Of a DNA stretch of 64,000 nucleotides, positions 41,241 through 53,700 are shown piece by piece (the first letter of the stretch is position 1; each line of letters opens with the position of its first letter). Source of the DNA: Dysidea avara. Taxonomy: Eukaryota; Porifera; Demospongiae; Dictyoceratida; Dysideidae. The translations under genes and the position numbers were made by a program. The DNA is taken from NCBI RefSeq assembly GCF_963678975.1, contig NC_089278.1, positions 9,885,479 to 9,949,478 of the forward strand. The letters run 5' to 3'. The notes under the pieces were generated by a model, which saw nothing but the letters and a program-made list of their open reading frames with translations, did not search any database and was not told where the DNA came from.

Positions 41241-41886
41241 ATATAGTGTCAGAGCCCAAATAAATGTTGCTCAGGCTGGCAATATCATGAACATGCAGAG
41301 ATGGATATACGCAACTCTATTATATGCTATATACCAATGAGTAATTACCTCACATGTACATTGACTTTGGCTTCCCATAAGGAGAATAAGTTATGGTTGT
41401 AGTTGCATGAATTGCATTGTTTATTTAATGACAGATAGAATCATAGATGATATAATTTATGTTGTGATGGAAATTACCTGAGAACTTTTGACTACTGATG
41501 TAGTTATTGTTGGCTGTAAACTTTGGTTAGCCATCAGTCTGTCCTTTTGGATTCTATAGTCTAGTTCTTCATGAAATATAATATTATATATCTGGAAATT
41601 AACACCACCTGTATGCTTGAATTTAAGAAGCATTACATACTATGAGATAGCCGGGGTAAGAAAACAGCAATGCAGCAAGATACATACAGGGATGCACACC
41701 AAACTGTGGCACTAATAGACATAGACACAGTGATACAACACATGCATACATGGACTAACTAATGTCTGCCAATGCATGTGTGTCACAGCTAGCTGTGTGT
41801 GCTGTGTCTGTCCCTCTGCCTGTCCCTCTGTCTGTATTAGTTGCATGTATATAAACTTGTATTTGCACTTATAAAATGTGCAAGCA

Positions 41887-41921
<35 letters not shown>

Positions 41922-42569
41922 CTTGGACCTTGGAAGAGAGCCATGCAGTGGATGATGCTCTAGTTGAAGAGTCCACATTAGATCAGCGGTGACCATGTCG
42001 AGGATGAGTAGTTATACATTTGTATCGAGCCATATCCTGGCTTCTTCTAAAAGATTTAACAGTGAAAAGAGTTAGGCTTACACATGCAGCACATAAATTT
42101 GCCCACAACACACATGTGCACATACCCACACAACACATGTGCATGAACACACATAAATAAGCATGTGCATTTATACACTGCACGCACACATTTCCTTTTG
42201 AAATCATCTATTTGTGTGGGAGCTAAGTTAGTGTGTTTGTATATTAAAACAGGTCACCAGGATGCACAACCATGCTGACACAGATATACATATCACGAAT
42301 TACATAGTGGTAGCACAGCTGTATGAGAGGCAGCTTTGTCTGAGTGTTTATAGATTTACTACAGTAGGAAATATGAAATATCAAGATAAAGGTACATTTT
42401 CGCTATCACTGTGTAATTTTCAGCTCTAAGTGTGTCCGCTTGTGCATGGTCACACACACATATATTGCATGCATATTTTATTGTACATGACCCTCCTATG
42501 TAACCTATTATGTTGATGAGTATACCTATCTCAACTCCAAACTTGGCCCTTATTTTTTTCTGTTTCAAC

Positions 42570-42714
42570 AATCTGGTCATCATTTTGTATGTGGTACCAG
42601 AATTAAAGGAGTGCTACCTTGTCTGCCCCAACAATCTTTTCCAACAGAGCAGCCTACTCAAGATACTGCATGAACCTACTGATGTTGGGTCAAGTAAACA
42701 TATACAGTGAAGGT
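42570..42714 (+). pseudogene. relic of a VWC gene C terminus, inverted
   Basis: Plus-strand text tatgtggtaccagaa, gtgctaccttgtctgcccca, agcctactcaag and catatacagtga matches, in order, the end of the coding sequence at 43476-43600 read on its own strand, up to and including the stop. It is therefore opposite in orientation to the intact genes. Confidence 0.78.
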
Positions 42715-42799
42715 CTTACTAAATTACATATATATACTATATGCCTATCACAATACATTAGCTATACAGCATTGTGCATGCATGGCTTTACTGTTGAGA

Positions 42800-42910
42800 A
42801 GAAAGTTAAAGGATTGCTGGGACAAACAAACAAAAGCAACACTGTCCTTCTGATGTCATGATCACATACATAGTTGTCACATGAAGGAGCAACACATCTA
42901 CACAATGGCA
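42800..42910 (-). pseudogene. relic of a VWC domain
   Basis: Read on the minus strand it gives CVAPSCDNYV, then after a frame change CCP/VCPSN-like text, matching the end of the second VWC domain. It lies only about 90 bp from the inverted relic at 42570-42714. Confidence 0.75.
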
Positions 42911-43475
42911 ATGGTATAGTAATAGTTAATTGCTGTGACTGACTCAATATATTTGCTTGATAGCTAATATATTGAGTCAGTATATATTTGCTAGTCTTTG
43001 AAATATATTTGCTAGTCTTTGAAATGTAAATGGCGTAAACTTGTTGAGAATGAAAGTGTATGTTTTATTAGATGATATAATATGACTTATGACATTGTCA
43101 CAGTCTCTATCAATAATAGTTACTCTTATATGGATTGGACAATAATGTCTGTATTTTGTTGAATAAATATTACTGGCACAGCATGCACAATTAGCTATAA
43201 GAGAAAAATGATGCAATGTATATTCACAAATGGGTAATTAACATGCATTCTGCTATGCTGCATGGCATTAAGCATCTTCCCCGGATTTTATGTAAAGGAA
43301 AATATGTCATGCAGGTATAGACATCACGTGTATGAATATATCACTATAAGGTACAACACTTATGATGTAGCTGCATGGCCAAACTGACACATACATGGCT
43401 TGTTAACAATTACACTATAATTTATGTAAAAAAAATGTCTATGATACTATACTCTAATGTATATTAACATTTCAG

Positions 43476-44081
43476 TCACTGTATATATGATTCTGGATCA
43501 ACAGTAGGTTGAGTCACTGTTGCTTGAGTGGGTTTCTCTGCTATATAAATAGGATTGTTGGGGCAGACAGGGCAGCACTGTCCTTCTGGTACTACATAGT
43601 TATGACACGAAGGAGCAGCACAGTCTCGTATGGCACATGATGGTTCTCCATCAACACAACTACAGTAAGTACAAGGATCAGGCTTCCAGCTCAATACACC
43701 ATTAGCATAAAATATTTCACCAGTTGGATTACAGTTTTCTGGTGGACACACTGGACAACATCTATCTCTTACTGTCACATAATTTTCACAATATGGGGCA
43801 GCACAGTCTTGAATAGTACACTGGGACCTTCCATTAACACACGTGCAGTAGACACATGGGCTAGGTTTCCATGAGAGTAGGTTTCCATCATCATCATAAA
43901 AGATTTCTCCAGTTGGTTCACAGTCAGCACACCTGGGACAACATTCACCTGGTGGGGTGTATAGTGAGCAACCTATTATGGGCAGTGCAGGGCAGAGACA
44001 TTTAAGACTACCAACACTTTTGCCACGAGTAAAGGAGACACCTAGTCCTACTAATAAAATGGCTATCACTACAGTCTTCAT
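43476..44081 (-). CDS. secreted VWC-domain protein, 201 aa
   Basis: Single exon. Signal peptide MKTVVIAILLVGLGVSFTRG, a short cysteine segment, and two full VWC domains (CEPTGEIFYDDDGNLLSWK... and CNPTGEIFYANGVLSWKPDP...), with the expected CC-x2-C closings. The tail is Thr/Gln rich (KPTQATVTQPTVDPES). Closest relative is 38343-38933. VWC modules usually act outside the cell in ligand or matrix binding. No transmembrane segment. Confidence 0.92.
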   Translation of the reverse strand: MKTVVIAILLVGLGVSFTRGKSVGSLKCLCPALPIIGCSLYTPPGECCPRCADCEPTGEIFYDDDGNLLSWKPSPCVYCTCVNGRSQCTIQDCAAPYCENYVTVRDRCCPVCPPENCNPTGEIFYANGVLSWKPDPCTYCSCVDGEPSCAIRDCAAPSCHNYVVPEGQCCPVCPNNPIYIAEKPTQATVTQPTVDPESYIQ

Positions 44082-44992
44082 CTTCTGACAGTCACCACTA
44101 AACTGGCTCAGTTTGTTCTGAGACAGTGACTTAAGTAAGCATGTGCATTACCATGTAAGGACAGGACAGGATATGATGATGTACATCTATTGATGTAGTA
44201 GAGTACATCATAATACCCTGGCAAAATGAGAACGTGAAAACCAGGCTAGTGGGTATAAAGTAAATATGGTTGAAAATTGCTATGAGCAATGATACAAAAG
44301 GCAGGAAAGAGTGGCTGTTAAGAGGTTATAAATAATCAATCCAACCAAAAGTTAGGAGATGTGTAAATGCAACTTTGGTGTTCGTGTGTCTAGTGTAGCT
44401 AGTTTGGAACATGTATAATCTATACCTTGATTTGGTATACACTGTAAAGGTATGTACCAGAGGAGTAGTTACTACTGTGTAGCTACTCACATGAACCACT
44501 TGCCAGATAATAAAGATGATTAACTTGTATCCTCGTGTGTAGCTAACCACACAATTGACCAATTGTATGTTATACTTTAGTGCATGCACGTACCATGCTA
44601 CTACCGTCATATGATTACACAATAAAACATGGTACCTGAAATTAGCATTGTTATTATGAAGTTCTCTGTCACATTCACGAAAAGTATGCATAATGTAGCA
44701 TTTGTTTCTTTGTTATAAAAGCCACACAAAGTGTTGGGCAGCTGAAAGAAGGGTCTGGGAAACATAATTTATTGATATCAATTTGTGCATTAGAATACTT
44801 TATATCTGAGGTGTCTGGGCTGAATGGGTTGAACTTTTCTTTGAGATCACAAGATGACATGTAACCAACCTATGTGCCTAGCTAGCTATATTAGATTATG
44901 TGTGTGGTTTGTGTATCCTGTGATCTCTTTGTTACTGTACAAACATTCTAAACCAATTGCATAATTCCCACACAAATAAATTATTTCATAAT

Positions 44993-45115
<123 letters not shown>

Positions 45116-45140
45116 TATTTCATGGAGGCTTTGCTTCGTG

Positions 45141-45551
45141 TGTGAGGCAACATGCCAAGTGGCTAGAGCATCAGCCTGGTAATCAAAAAAGTTCCAGGTT
45201 TAATGCCCAATCATTATGCCAAGCTGCTATATTGTTTCCTTGAGGAAGTAACTTTACTCATATTGCTTCAGTCTATCCATGCAGCTGAGCTGTATAATGG
45301 GGATCTGGTGGCCTGATGTCAAATGTGGAAGTAGCCCACCCAGCTGTAACATCAGTGGGTATCTGGGGAAATGAATTACCAACTGTCCTTGTCTTGCTTA
45401 GTGGTCAAGTTCTGCAGCCTCTCTCCAGGTGACCCGGACAGTCTCCTGTGGGTTACTAGTCCTGCTCCATAAGGATTTGGTCAGTGGTGTCCCAGTGCTG
45501 GATCACTGGGGTGACAATACCTGTGTTTCGCACAACCGTTGTTTTGGATCT
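45141..45551 (+). repeat. tRNA-derived SINE, long copy
   Basis: Head: gaggcaacatgccaagtggc then tagagcatcagcctggtaat, resembling a tRNA A box and anticodon region; gttccaggtttaatgcc resembles a B box. The body of about 330 bp (ccaggtgacccggacagtct, ctgtgggttactagtcctgc, cagtgctggatcactgggg) is shared in part with 39291-39500 and 19639-19775. It ends in a GT microsatellite. Confidence 0.78.
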
Positions 45552-46025
45552 GTGTGTGTGTGCGTGCGCATGTGCCCGCGATGTGCTGTGTCAGATGCGT
45601 TAGAATAGTAAAGGTGGAGTCATTTCATGCATATATGATTCAGTATACATGACATGATGTCTGTCTTGCATTGGGACTTGACATTGAGTATGCATGTGAC
45701 TCAACACATGCTAAGGTTGATTTTTTTCATACATGTCACGGTGTGCACTGTTTGTTTACAGGTTAGAGTCCACTGTCCAAGCTAACCAGAGATGTTGTAC
45801 TCACCAAATACTATGTCTATTGCCTGGTACACAGGTTAAAAAACAATTATTAATTGAACATGTCAAGGAAATGATTAAACCACATACAATAGCTCGTGTA
45901 GCTGATCTAATTGTTGTGGGATATTGTGTATGGTTTGCGGTTATGTTGCAGATTATGACGTAGGTAGTTTACATAGCTATAAAGCTAACCTTGCAACGAA
46001 TCCGTGCATCATTAAAGCCTGCAAG

Positions 46026-47276
46026 ATGAAGATGACTGGAATACTTTTCGTACCGTTGCTGCTGTTTTTTCTGTTTGCAGATAATTTGCATTTAGCAAAT
46101 GCTCTAGAAGTCGATGGTGTGGACGTGACACACTTCAGAACAAGGTGCAGCAACGTTACTTGTGCAAAAATCGACTGTCCATATCCTGTATTCGGTGATG
46201 ATAAATGTTGTCTTACTTGTTCTCCCTCCGATAGACGCGGTAATGAATCAGTCAGTCCTGTCCCTTTCCCAACTCTACCTCCACCTTGTGATGGCTCCGC
46301 CGAGTGTCCGGATGTGTTCTGTCCAGTGCCAATAGTACGATGTGACTGCTGCAAGACGTGTAAACAGGACTGCAGGGTGGTGTTTTGCGCTAGGCCACCT
46401 TGTCCCAATCCAATCATACCACCTGGAGAATGCTGTGGGCAATGTGAAGCTGACTGTACTCTGGTAGATTGTGCTCCTTTGGACTGCCCAATTGCTAACC
46501 AGACTCACAAACCAGGGGCTTGTTGTCCTACCTGCATAGAAGATGATGAAGACGATGACATGCCTCAACCAGATGTTCACTGCCCTGATACATTCTGCCC
46601 AAACCCAGTCAACTGTAGTGGTTGTCTGACTTGTAGGCAAGACTGTAGGGTAGTGTCATGCCTCAGGCCTTCATGTCCTAATCCCATTGTACCACCCGGA
46701 GAATGCTGTGGCACTTGCAATCAAGATTGTAGACTAGTTCGTTGTGCTAGACCATTGTGTAGTAACCCAACACACAAACCTGGTGAATGTTGCCCTACCT
46801 GTGATGAAAGTGTGTGTAACTTTAAGGGCTGTGTATCGGGAGGGAAGGACCCATCATGGCAACCTGACCAGTGCACAAGATGTAGGTGTTCCAGTGATAA
46901 ACAGTCATTTATGTGTGTAGGAACCCCATGTGCTCACTTCGATTGTGGAGACAAGCCATTCAGAACTGTCCCTGGTAATTGCTGTCCAACTTGCGACCAA
47001 GGTATACCTGATGATATGTGTGGAGTGGTACCACGTGAAGAAAGAATTGTTACTGTGAGATCCCGCGGCAGGAGATTCACCGGTACTATAGTATTGCACA
47101 AATGTGATAAGTCATTTATTCAAAGAGATGACACTATATTCTCATGTGTGCCAACTAATGGTCGTAGAACAGTGAGACTGTCAGTGGGACGCCGCCAGAA
47201 ACGCTACAAGTACAGAGATGTGACCGAATGCAATGCAGTACCCTGGAGTGAAACTTGCGATCTGTTTGTCCCTTGA
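46026..47276 (+). CDS. large secreted VWC-like cysteine-rich protein, 416 aa
   Basis: The start at 46026 is chosen because MKMTGILFVPLLLFFLFAD gives a signal peptide directly; an upstream in-frame extension is possible but not hydrophobic. The mature part has repeated half-VWC modules (DCRVVFCARPPCPNPIIPPGE, DCRVVSCLRPSCPNPIVPPGE, DCRLVRCARPLCSNPTHKPGE), each closing with CC-x2-C, with two acidic linkers. A more complete VWC follows (CVSGGKDPSWQPDQCTRCRC). The last about 90 residues (GVVPREERIVTVRSRGRR ... ETCDLFVP) carry six cysteines and basic patches and resemble no domain I can name. Opposite strand to the small VWC genes. Possibly matrix or growth-factor binding; inferred. Confidence 0.88.
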   Translation: MKMTGILFVPLLLFFLFADNLHLANALEVDGVDVTHFRTRCSNVTCAKIDCPYPVFGDDKCCLTCSPSDRRGNESVSPVPFPTLPPPCDGSAECPDVFCPVPIVRCDCCKTCKQDCRVVFCARPPCPNPIIPPGECCGQCEADCTLVDCAPLDCPIANQTHKPGACCPTCIEDDEDDDMPQPDVHCPDTFCPNPVNCSGCLTCRQDCRVVSCLRPSCPNPIVPPGECCGTCNQDCRLVRCARPLCSNPTHKPGECCPTCDESVCNFKGCVSGGKDPSWQPDQCTRCRCSSDKQSFMCVGTPCAHFDCGDKPFRTVPGNCCPTCDQGIPDDMCGVVPREERIVTVRSRGRRFTGTIVLHKCDKSFIQRDDTIFSCVPTNGRRTVRLSVGRRQKRYKYRDVTECNAVPWSETCDLFVP

Positions 47277-47711
47277 GCCACATATTTAAGGAATGGACTT
47301 CTGGACACTAGCTAACTTGTGTTTGTACAGTGTTATGATTTATTGTAACATGCAGGATATAACTAATTTGGTTAAACTTCTTTTGTTGCCAGTCATAAGA
47401 GAAACCACCCTAGAATACGCTATCTCATAATTACATTCGCAATCTATCCAACATGATATAACCAGGTTGTCAAGTCATCCACAGTCTTCAATACATGACC
47501 GCTCAATTATAGCGTAGAACCAGTAACTGAGAGTACAATATTATTGTTGCCAGTGAGTCGTCATCACGTTTACTACCAGTAGCCCATAAGTACTGCAAGG
47601 TGCATATAGGAGCTCTTGACAAAAGTAGTAATTGATAAATTGGTTAGCAAATTTGTTGTTACAGCAATTGCTTTCATATAATAACAAAACTAATCACTAT
47701 TATGACATGTG

Positions 47712-50700
47712 TCAGTTCTCCTGTATCTTACTCTTTCTTGTGTACGCTGTATACCATAACAACACAGCCACTACTACAGCTACCAACTCAGGAGATACCC
47801 AACTGATGGTTGTGGCTCCCTAAAGAGGTTAACATTTGACAATGAAGTGATTGTGTCATGGAACAATTACTTACCGGGTGATTGATGGTAATAGAAAAGG
47901 ATGGGGTGACATCATTTTCCTTGCCTTCACGAAATGCCTATAGAATACATTATGTACACACTTGTAACAGGATGGACTGGATATATAGTCATTACAACAC
48001 ATTTTAAAACTCCATGAAATTGTTTATGTGTCTTCACTTAGCTATTGTATTGTGTTAGGGACTAGTAGGTTGGCATGGATCATTAAAATACAAGTAACTG
48101 AAACAGGAGATAATCTGAAGTGCAGATTTATCTTTAGCTCACATAATAAGCAGCACAACTATAGCTGATTATCTCCCTTGTTTTTATGTTTAAGCACTTT
48201 TTGTTCTACTAGCTTGTCAATGCATCTAACACTTGCTTGTAACATAATTTACTGTACAGGTGAACCTAAACACCACATAAAGGAAAGGATAGAACTATAG
48301 CAGAAATGAATACTAAGCGAAACAGCAGAGCTATATTGCATAAGCAAAATGGAAAAGAGACAAAAGAAGTTGTAGGGCTGAAACTGGGCTAGGTCATCCA
48401 GCTCAACCAATTTTCTACGTGATATAAAATCCAGTATGTGCATTGATCGTAGCATTTTGCTTGACAGTGATGAATAGTTTTGCCTAACCAGAATTCTACA
48501 TGCCCCAGGCTACAGCCGGCACTTATGATCTAAAAACCAATATAAGCACCTGGATCATAAAAGGCACTAATGAAGCTACATGACAGTGAAAAGTTTAAAT
48601 ACTCAGAACAAACACTTGCTGGTGAATATGTTCTGAAGAAGAACATGGGAGCAGTTTCAAGCTACATGACTGCTCTATTAGAGTATTTTGATTCTCTTGA
48701 CCAACAAAGGCATGTTTACATTATGAACTCTTTATATTATGAACTTTCTTTTTATTTTTATCAGTATTGGTGCTCCTGTGAAGGTTTCTTATTTCAGTTA
48801 TTTGGTATCAAAATATACATCTGTATTTTTCATCATGTGATATGATTTCAAATGGCAGAATTTGTATTTTTTGTTTTGGGTGGATTCCTCACAAAGTTGA
48901 TATATATGGCTTTCCAGGTTAGTTGACTGTGTCTTTCTCTTTGTACCTCAGCTCGTTGTGCCACACTTTTCTTGAGTACACTGTTCTTTCACTCTGTAGC
49001 TTCAACGTATATACGAGCGCCCACTGAATTAGTCACCAATTAACACAAATCACTGAATCGTTTGTACGATGCCACAGGACTTTACAGGCTCATTTTTCAC
49101 AGGGTATAGCGTAGTTCGACTCTCTCCCTACACCATTATAAACTCTTGCTACTAGGTACTGTAGCAGTAAGCCTGACATTGATTCTCATAACGTTACTGA
49201 CTTGCAATTATCAAAACAGGTGTAAACTATGTGGTGTTAGTAGTACCTGTCCTATCATGTAGGCACATGTAACAACATGATGGCTTCAGCAAAAAGAAAT
49301 CAATTTGTATAGTACACATTAAGTACCATATAGCTGGCAATTTTCGAAAGCTTTATATTTTCGGATATCGCTTCGAAAATAAATTCCCACATCCGGTTGT
49401 TCTTCGAAAATAAATTCCCACAAGTGAAAGCAGCGATCCAACTTTTGGTGATTCGTTTGTGTATTCCTCGAGTTTTAGCTCAGTATTACTGATCATAATG
49501 GGTAAACTGTATCATTACTGTGCCAATAACCAGAAAACAGGTGATCCAGGATGGGATTTGATGCCATCAGAGTCTGCTCTAGAATCAGTATGGTAGATAG
49601 CTAGCTACCATCGAGAGCGATCGAGCCAGTGAATTTACTCCGCTCGAGACTCCCTCGGTCTTCTCTCCAGTGCACAGGGATGGGGATAATTCCATCAGTA
49701 AGTCAGATTTTGGCAAACATTCACGCATCTTCATATTTTGTGACACGAATTTCCATTTATTTGAAATCCATCTGGACTTCAAAATATGCACTCTTCGAAA
49801 TTCAGATTTTGCTTCTTGTGCGAAATTTTCTGTTTTGAAAATAACCAGCTATACGGTATCTTAAGGCCAGCACTATTTGGTAGTAGAGATACTGCATAAA
49901 AAGCAATATTTGAGTAAAACACACAGGAGCACACTTTCTGGCAACCAGATTACTGTATGTGTGGAAAATGTTCATGGTTGCATTCTAAAACAGGATTTTC
50001 CATGATTTAATTCACAGATCACATACTGGTTTAACCGCTTCTTAGCTCTAGTCTAGATCTAGTAGCTCAGATTATAGATCATAGTATGCTCAGATTAAGA
50101 CAAATAAGAGTTGTCTTGTGTAGCGTTCCACCAATAATCGGATTGGTATCGAATTGGAGCCAGTATTGCCATTTCAGTATCGATCAGTATCGGCTATTAA
50201 GCTATTCTGATACTAATTAATAAACACTAGCACCAACTGTCATCATCATAATGATCATCGTAAATGCTATGCTAGCAAAACTTGGGGCATAACAGGCCGG
50301 AAATAGTGTTAAGCATTACTCTAGCATAAAAAGTGCAAAATTTGCTTTGTTAAACATTGAGGAATTGCAGCTTATAGAGTTTATGCATTGGGCGTGGCCC
50401 TGTGCACATGTAGAAATGGTATCCATTTTTAAGTGCATTGGAGTGGATTGTAGCCTATGAATAATAAGCGATGCTTGATAACGAAAAGACGCATCCATTA
50501 TTACTATGGATTAAATGATGAAAGTAGGAGTGACATGATGCTGATCCCTATTGTCAAACGGAAGCAAAAGGTAAAATCACAGCTACCGAAACAATAGAAT
50601 GGATGAACTGGCCTAATGTGATGCACACTGACGTTTACAGTACTTGATTCTAATGCCAATGCCAGGAATGACTCACAAGCAACTGAAGGTGTATAATAGT

Positions 50701-53700
50701 TGAGAAGGAATCATTTTATCAATGGTGGTTAAGTGAAGTAACTGGCATGATGGTTCTCTACTCAAGACCAAGGGCATATTTGTTCACTACCTCAGTAAGA
50801 CATTCTCAGAGCCTTCATTGTCACCACTAAAGGTCTGGTGTGGTGTCAAGCAGAGTGGTGAAATACTTTTTGCCCACTGCACATGCATAGCTGGAAGCTT
50901 GTTCACATGTGGCAGCTTTTTTGTATGCAAATACGAAGATCAAAGCAGAATTCTTTCATTGCCTTGTTCTTGGTTTTCAAAGTCATTTCAATTTGTTCTG
51001 TATGTGCAGGTAAGGATAGGATTTTAGAACTCCTAGCTTGAAAAGAAAACTTGGATTCTGTCAGCATGACAAAGAAATTTCAAGTTGTGTAGCAAAGCAA
51101 GTGTTCTCTGTTTCTGCTACAACCATATCTGCAAGGGATCAGTTGTATTCAAGCATGTCTAATGTTGGAGGAAACCCTGTTGCGTTGTCCCACATGGAAA
51201 AGTTCAGTGACTCATATATTCCCATAAATTGTTTGTCAGATTTTCCTAAGCCCCTGACAGGCCTAATCCCATGTCATTGCAATACCCTGATCTGTTAAAG
51301 AAATGTGATGAGGTTTATGAGACAATAATCACATATGTTGTTACTACTGATCAAGCAAAGTTGGTTAAAAGCAAAAGCAAGCTCCCATATTTGGTTTTAA
51401 CAGAGATCATGACAAGTGATAGCTTCTAAACCGAAGAGTACAATATGCACTGATCCTTCTCAGCCTTCCGCTCCAATAATAAAATCTGCTTGCTATACGG
51501 AAATGTACAAAATTTCATGTACATATGGTTGAAAACATGATGCTGAAGCCTGGCAAGAATATGAATACCAGGTGTAAGCAATCCACAAGTCATTTAAGAT
51601 CACAAATTCAGCACTTGTGTTACATCCAATGTACCCCTTCATGGGTGCAAGTGATGGTTTAGTGAGCTGTTCTTGTTATGGCAATCGTGTAGTGGAGATT
51701 AAGTATGCAAGGACAAGAAATAGTGAACGTTCAGTATGAGGGTTGAAAGAAAATTGTCAGAGCTTCTACCAGTACAAATGCAGATGAAATTCTGCAATGC
51801 TAAATATTTTGTGGTTTAGAAGATAGTGCCCTGTTTGTGCAAAGGATTGATTTGGAATGTGACTTTATCAATAATGCCATTTCTGAAGCTGAGCCATTCA
51901 TTAGACTAGGGTATTTTACCCGAATTGGTAGTATACAAAAAGCAGAGTAGCAGCAAAAGTTGCTAATGGTGGTAGTGGCTGTAGTGGTAGTACCGATGAA
52001 ATGATCACAACTGTTGGCTCTAACTAGCCCAATACAGGGAGAGCACAGTAACAAGGATGATCAGCATGACATGACTGATGTGTTAGATGTAGTGTTCCAC
52101 CAATAATCGGATTAGCATTGTGATATTTGCTATTTTAGTAACAATCGGTATTGGTGATTAAGCTACTCCTAATACCGATATAGCTACATTACATAAGTAT
52201 GACTTACGAGTAAAACCACTTCCTTGTTTCTTATATAGCTACATGGTAAAATACTTGATGAAACCACAATATAAAACTGCTGACATGTGTCACGTGATTA
52301 ACATGGCCGTCTGTGTAAAGCGAAGTGGTGCGTGGGATTACTTTGTGGTGAACGTCACCGACGATAGTAAGGTTTCCTGTTTGGTTTGTAAAGCCAGCAT
52401 TCCTAGAGGTAAAGCGTTACAATACAAGCATCATGAGCCGCCATCTTGAGACCAGACATCAAGACAAATTCACTACACTGATAGCAAAAGAAAAGGAGTC
52501 GGCGAAAGAGAAAGAGAGTGGTAAAACCAGCAGTGTTGTAGTTGAGTCGTTGAAAATGCAGCTGTTCTCTCTCAAGCTAAAGTAATAACTAAAAAACTAG
52601 GTGAGATGATTACTCTAGACAGTGAACCCTTTAGCATTGCATGTCACACTGGCTTTACAAGATTGATGAAAGTTTTGGAGCCACGATACCAGCTCCCTTC
52701 AGACAAATACTTATCTGAAACACTTGTTCCTCAAATGTACCACCAAGTTAGCTTGAAAATAAAAGATACCCTTGTGTCCATATCCCACATTAGTATCACA
52801 ACTGACATTTGGAGTTCTGTGGCCCAAGATTATTACATTAGTTTAATGTGCCATTATATTACAAATGAATTTACTTGGATGCAAGTATGCTTACATCCGG
52901 CACCTTTTAAAGATCACCACACTGGAGAGCACATTGCTAATATGATCAACAAATGTTTAGAATCATGGGATTTGAGTAGTAAAGTTCATGTTATTGTGAG
53001 AGATAATGGAAGCAATTTTGTGGCTGGATTAAGAGATGCCGGCTTACCTAGTATTTCATGTCTGGCACATACCTTTCAGTTGGTAGTTAAAGATGACTGA
53101 CTAATGGCTGTCTGGCTCAACCAGCTGTAGTGGAGCTAACAGCAAATGCTCGAAAGCCTTCATGCTGCATCTACCTCAACTCTGCTCAACAGCTTTTTTC
53201 TCTTTGCATTTCTCTTTGTAAAGGGTGGCAACTTTACTACTTCTACACAATAGAGTCCAGCACTCTCTGGTTATGTGAATTCACGATCAACCAAAATCGC
53301 ATCATTAGGTAGCAATTTACTTGGCAAACCAGAGTTCGGTAATGTAGACGTCAGATCCTCTATCTCAACAGCCATTGGAGATGCATGTAATTGAGTCCTG
53401 AGGAGTTATGCCAACAACTGTGTTGTGATACTTGTAATTTGACCAGGTTTGTGCTCTGGTTGCAAGAGATGTAGGCATTTCAATAAAACCTTGAAACAAC
53501 CAATTATCACAACACATTTCTTGAAATGCTTGCAGGACTCCATTGGCATAGTTTTGATTAGCTTCGCTCTGGCCAGTACACTACTAGGCATGACAACCTC
53601 AACATATAATAGTTCTATCATTTTACTGAAATACCGTGAGACTGTCAATAGGCTTATACCAAATCTGTAGGCCAAGTCCTGGTCTCCAAGGTTCAATCTG

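Noticed and set aside
48570..48845. 91-codon frame in SSR4 intron 4
   Set aside because: No domain, AT-rich, ends in low-complexity Phe/Tyr/Ile text; likely random.
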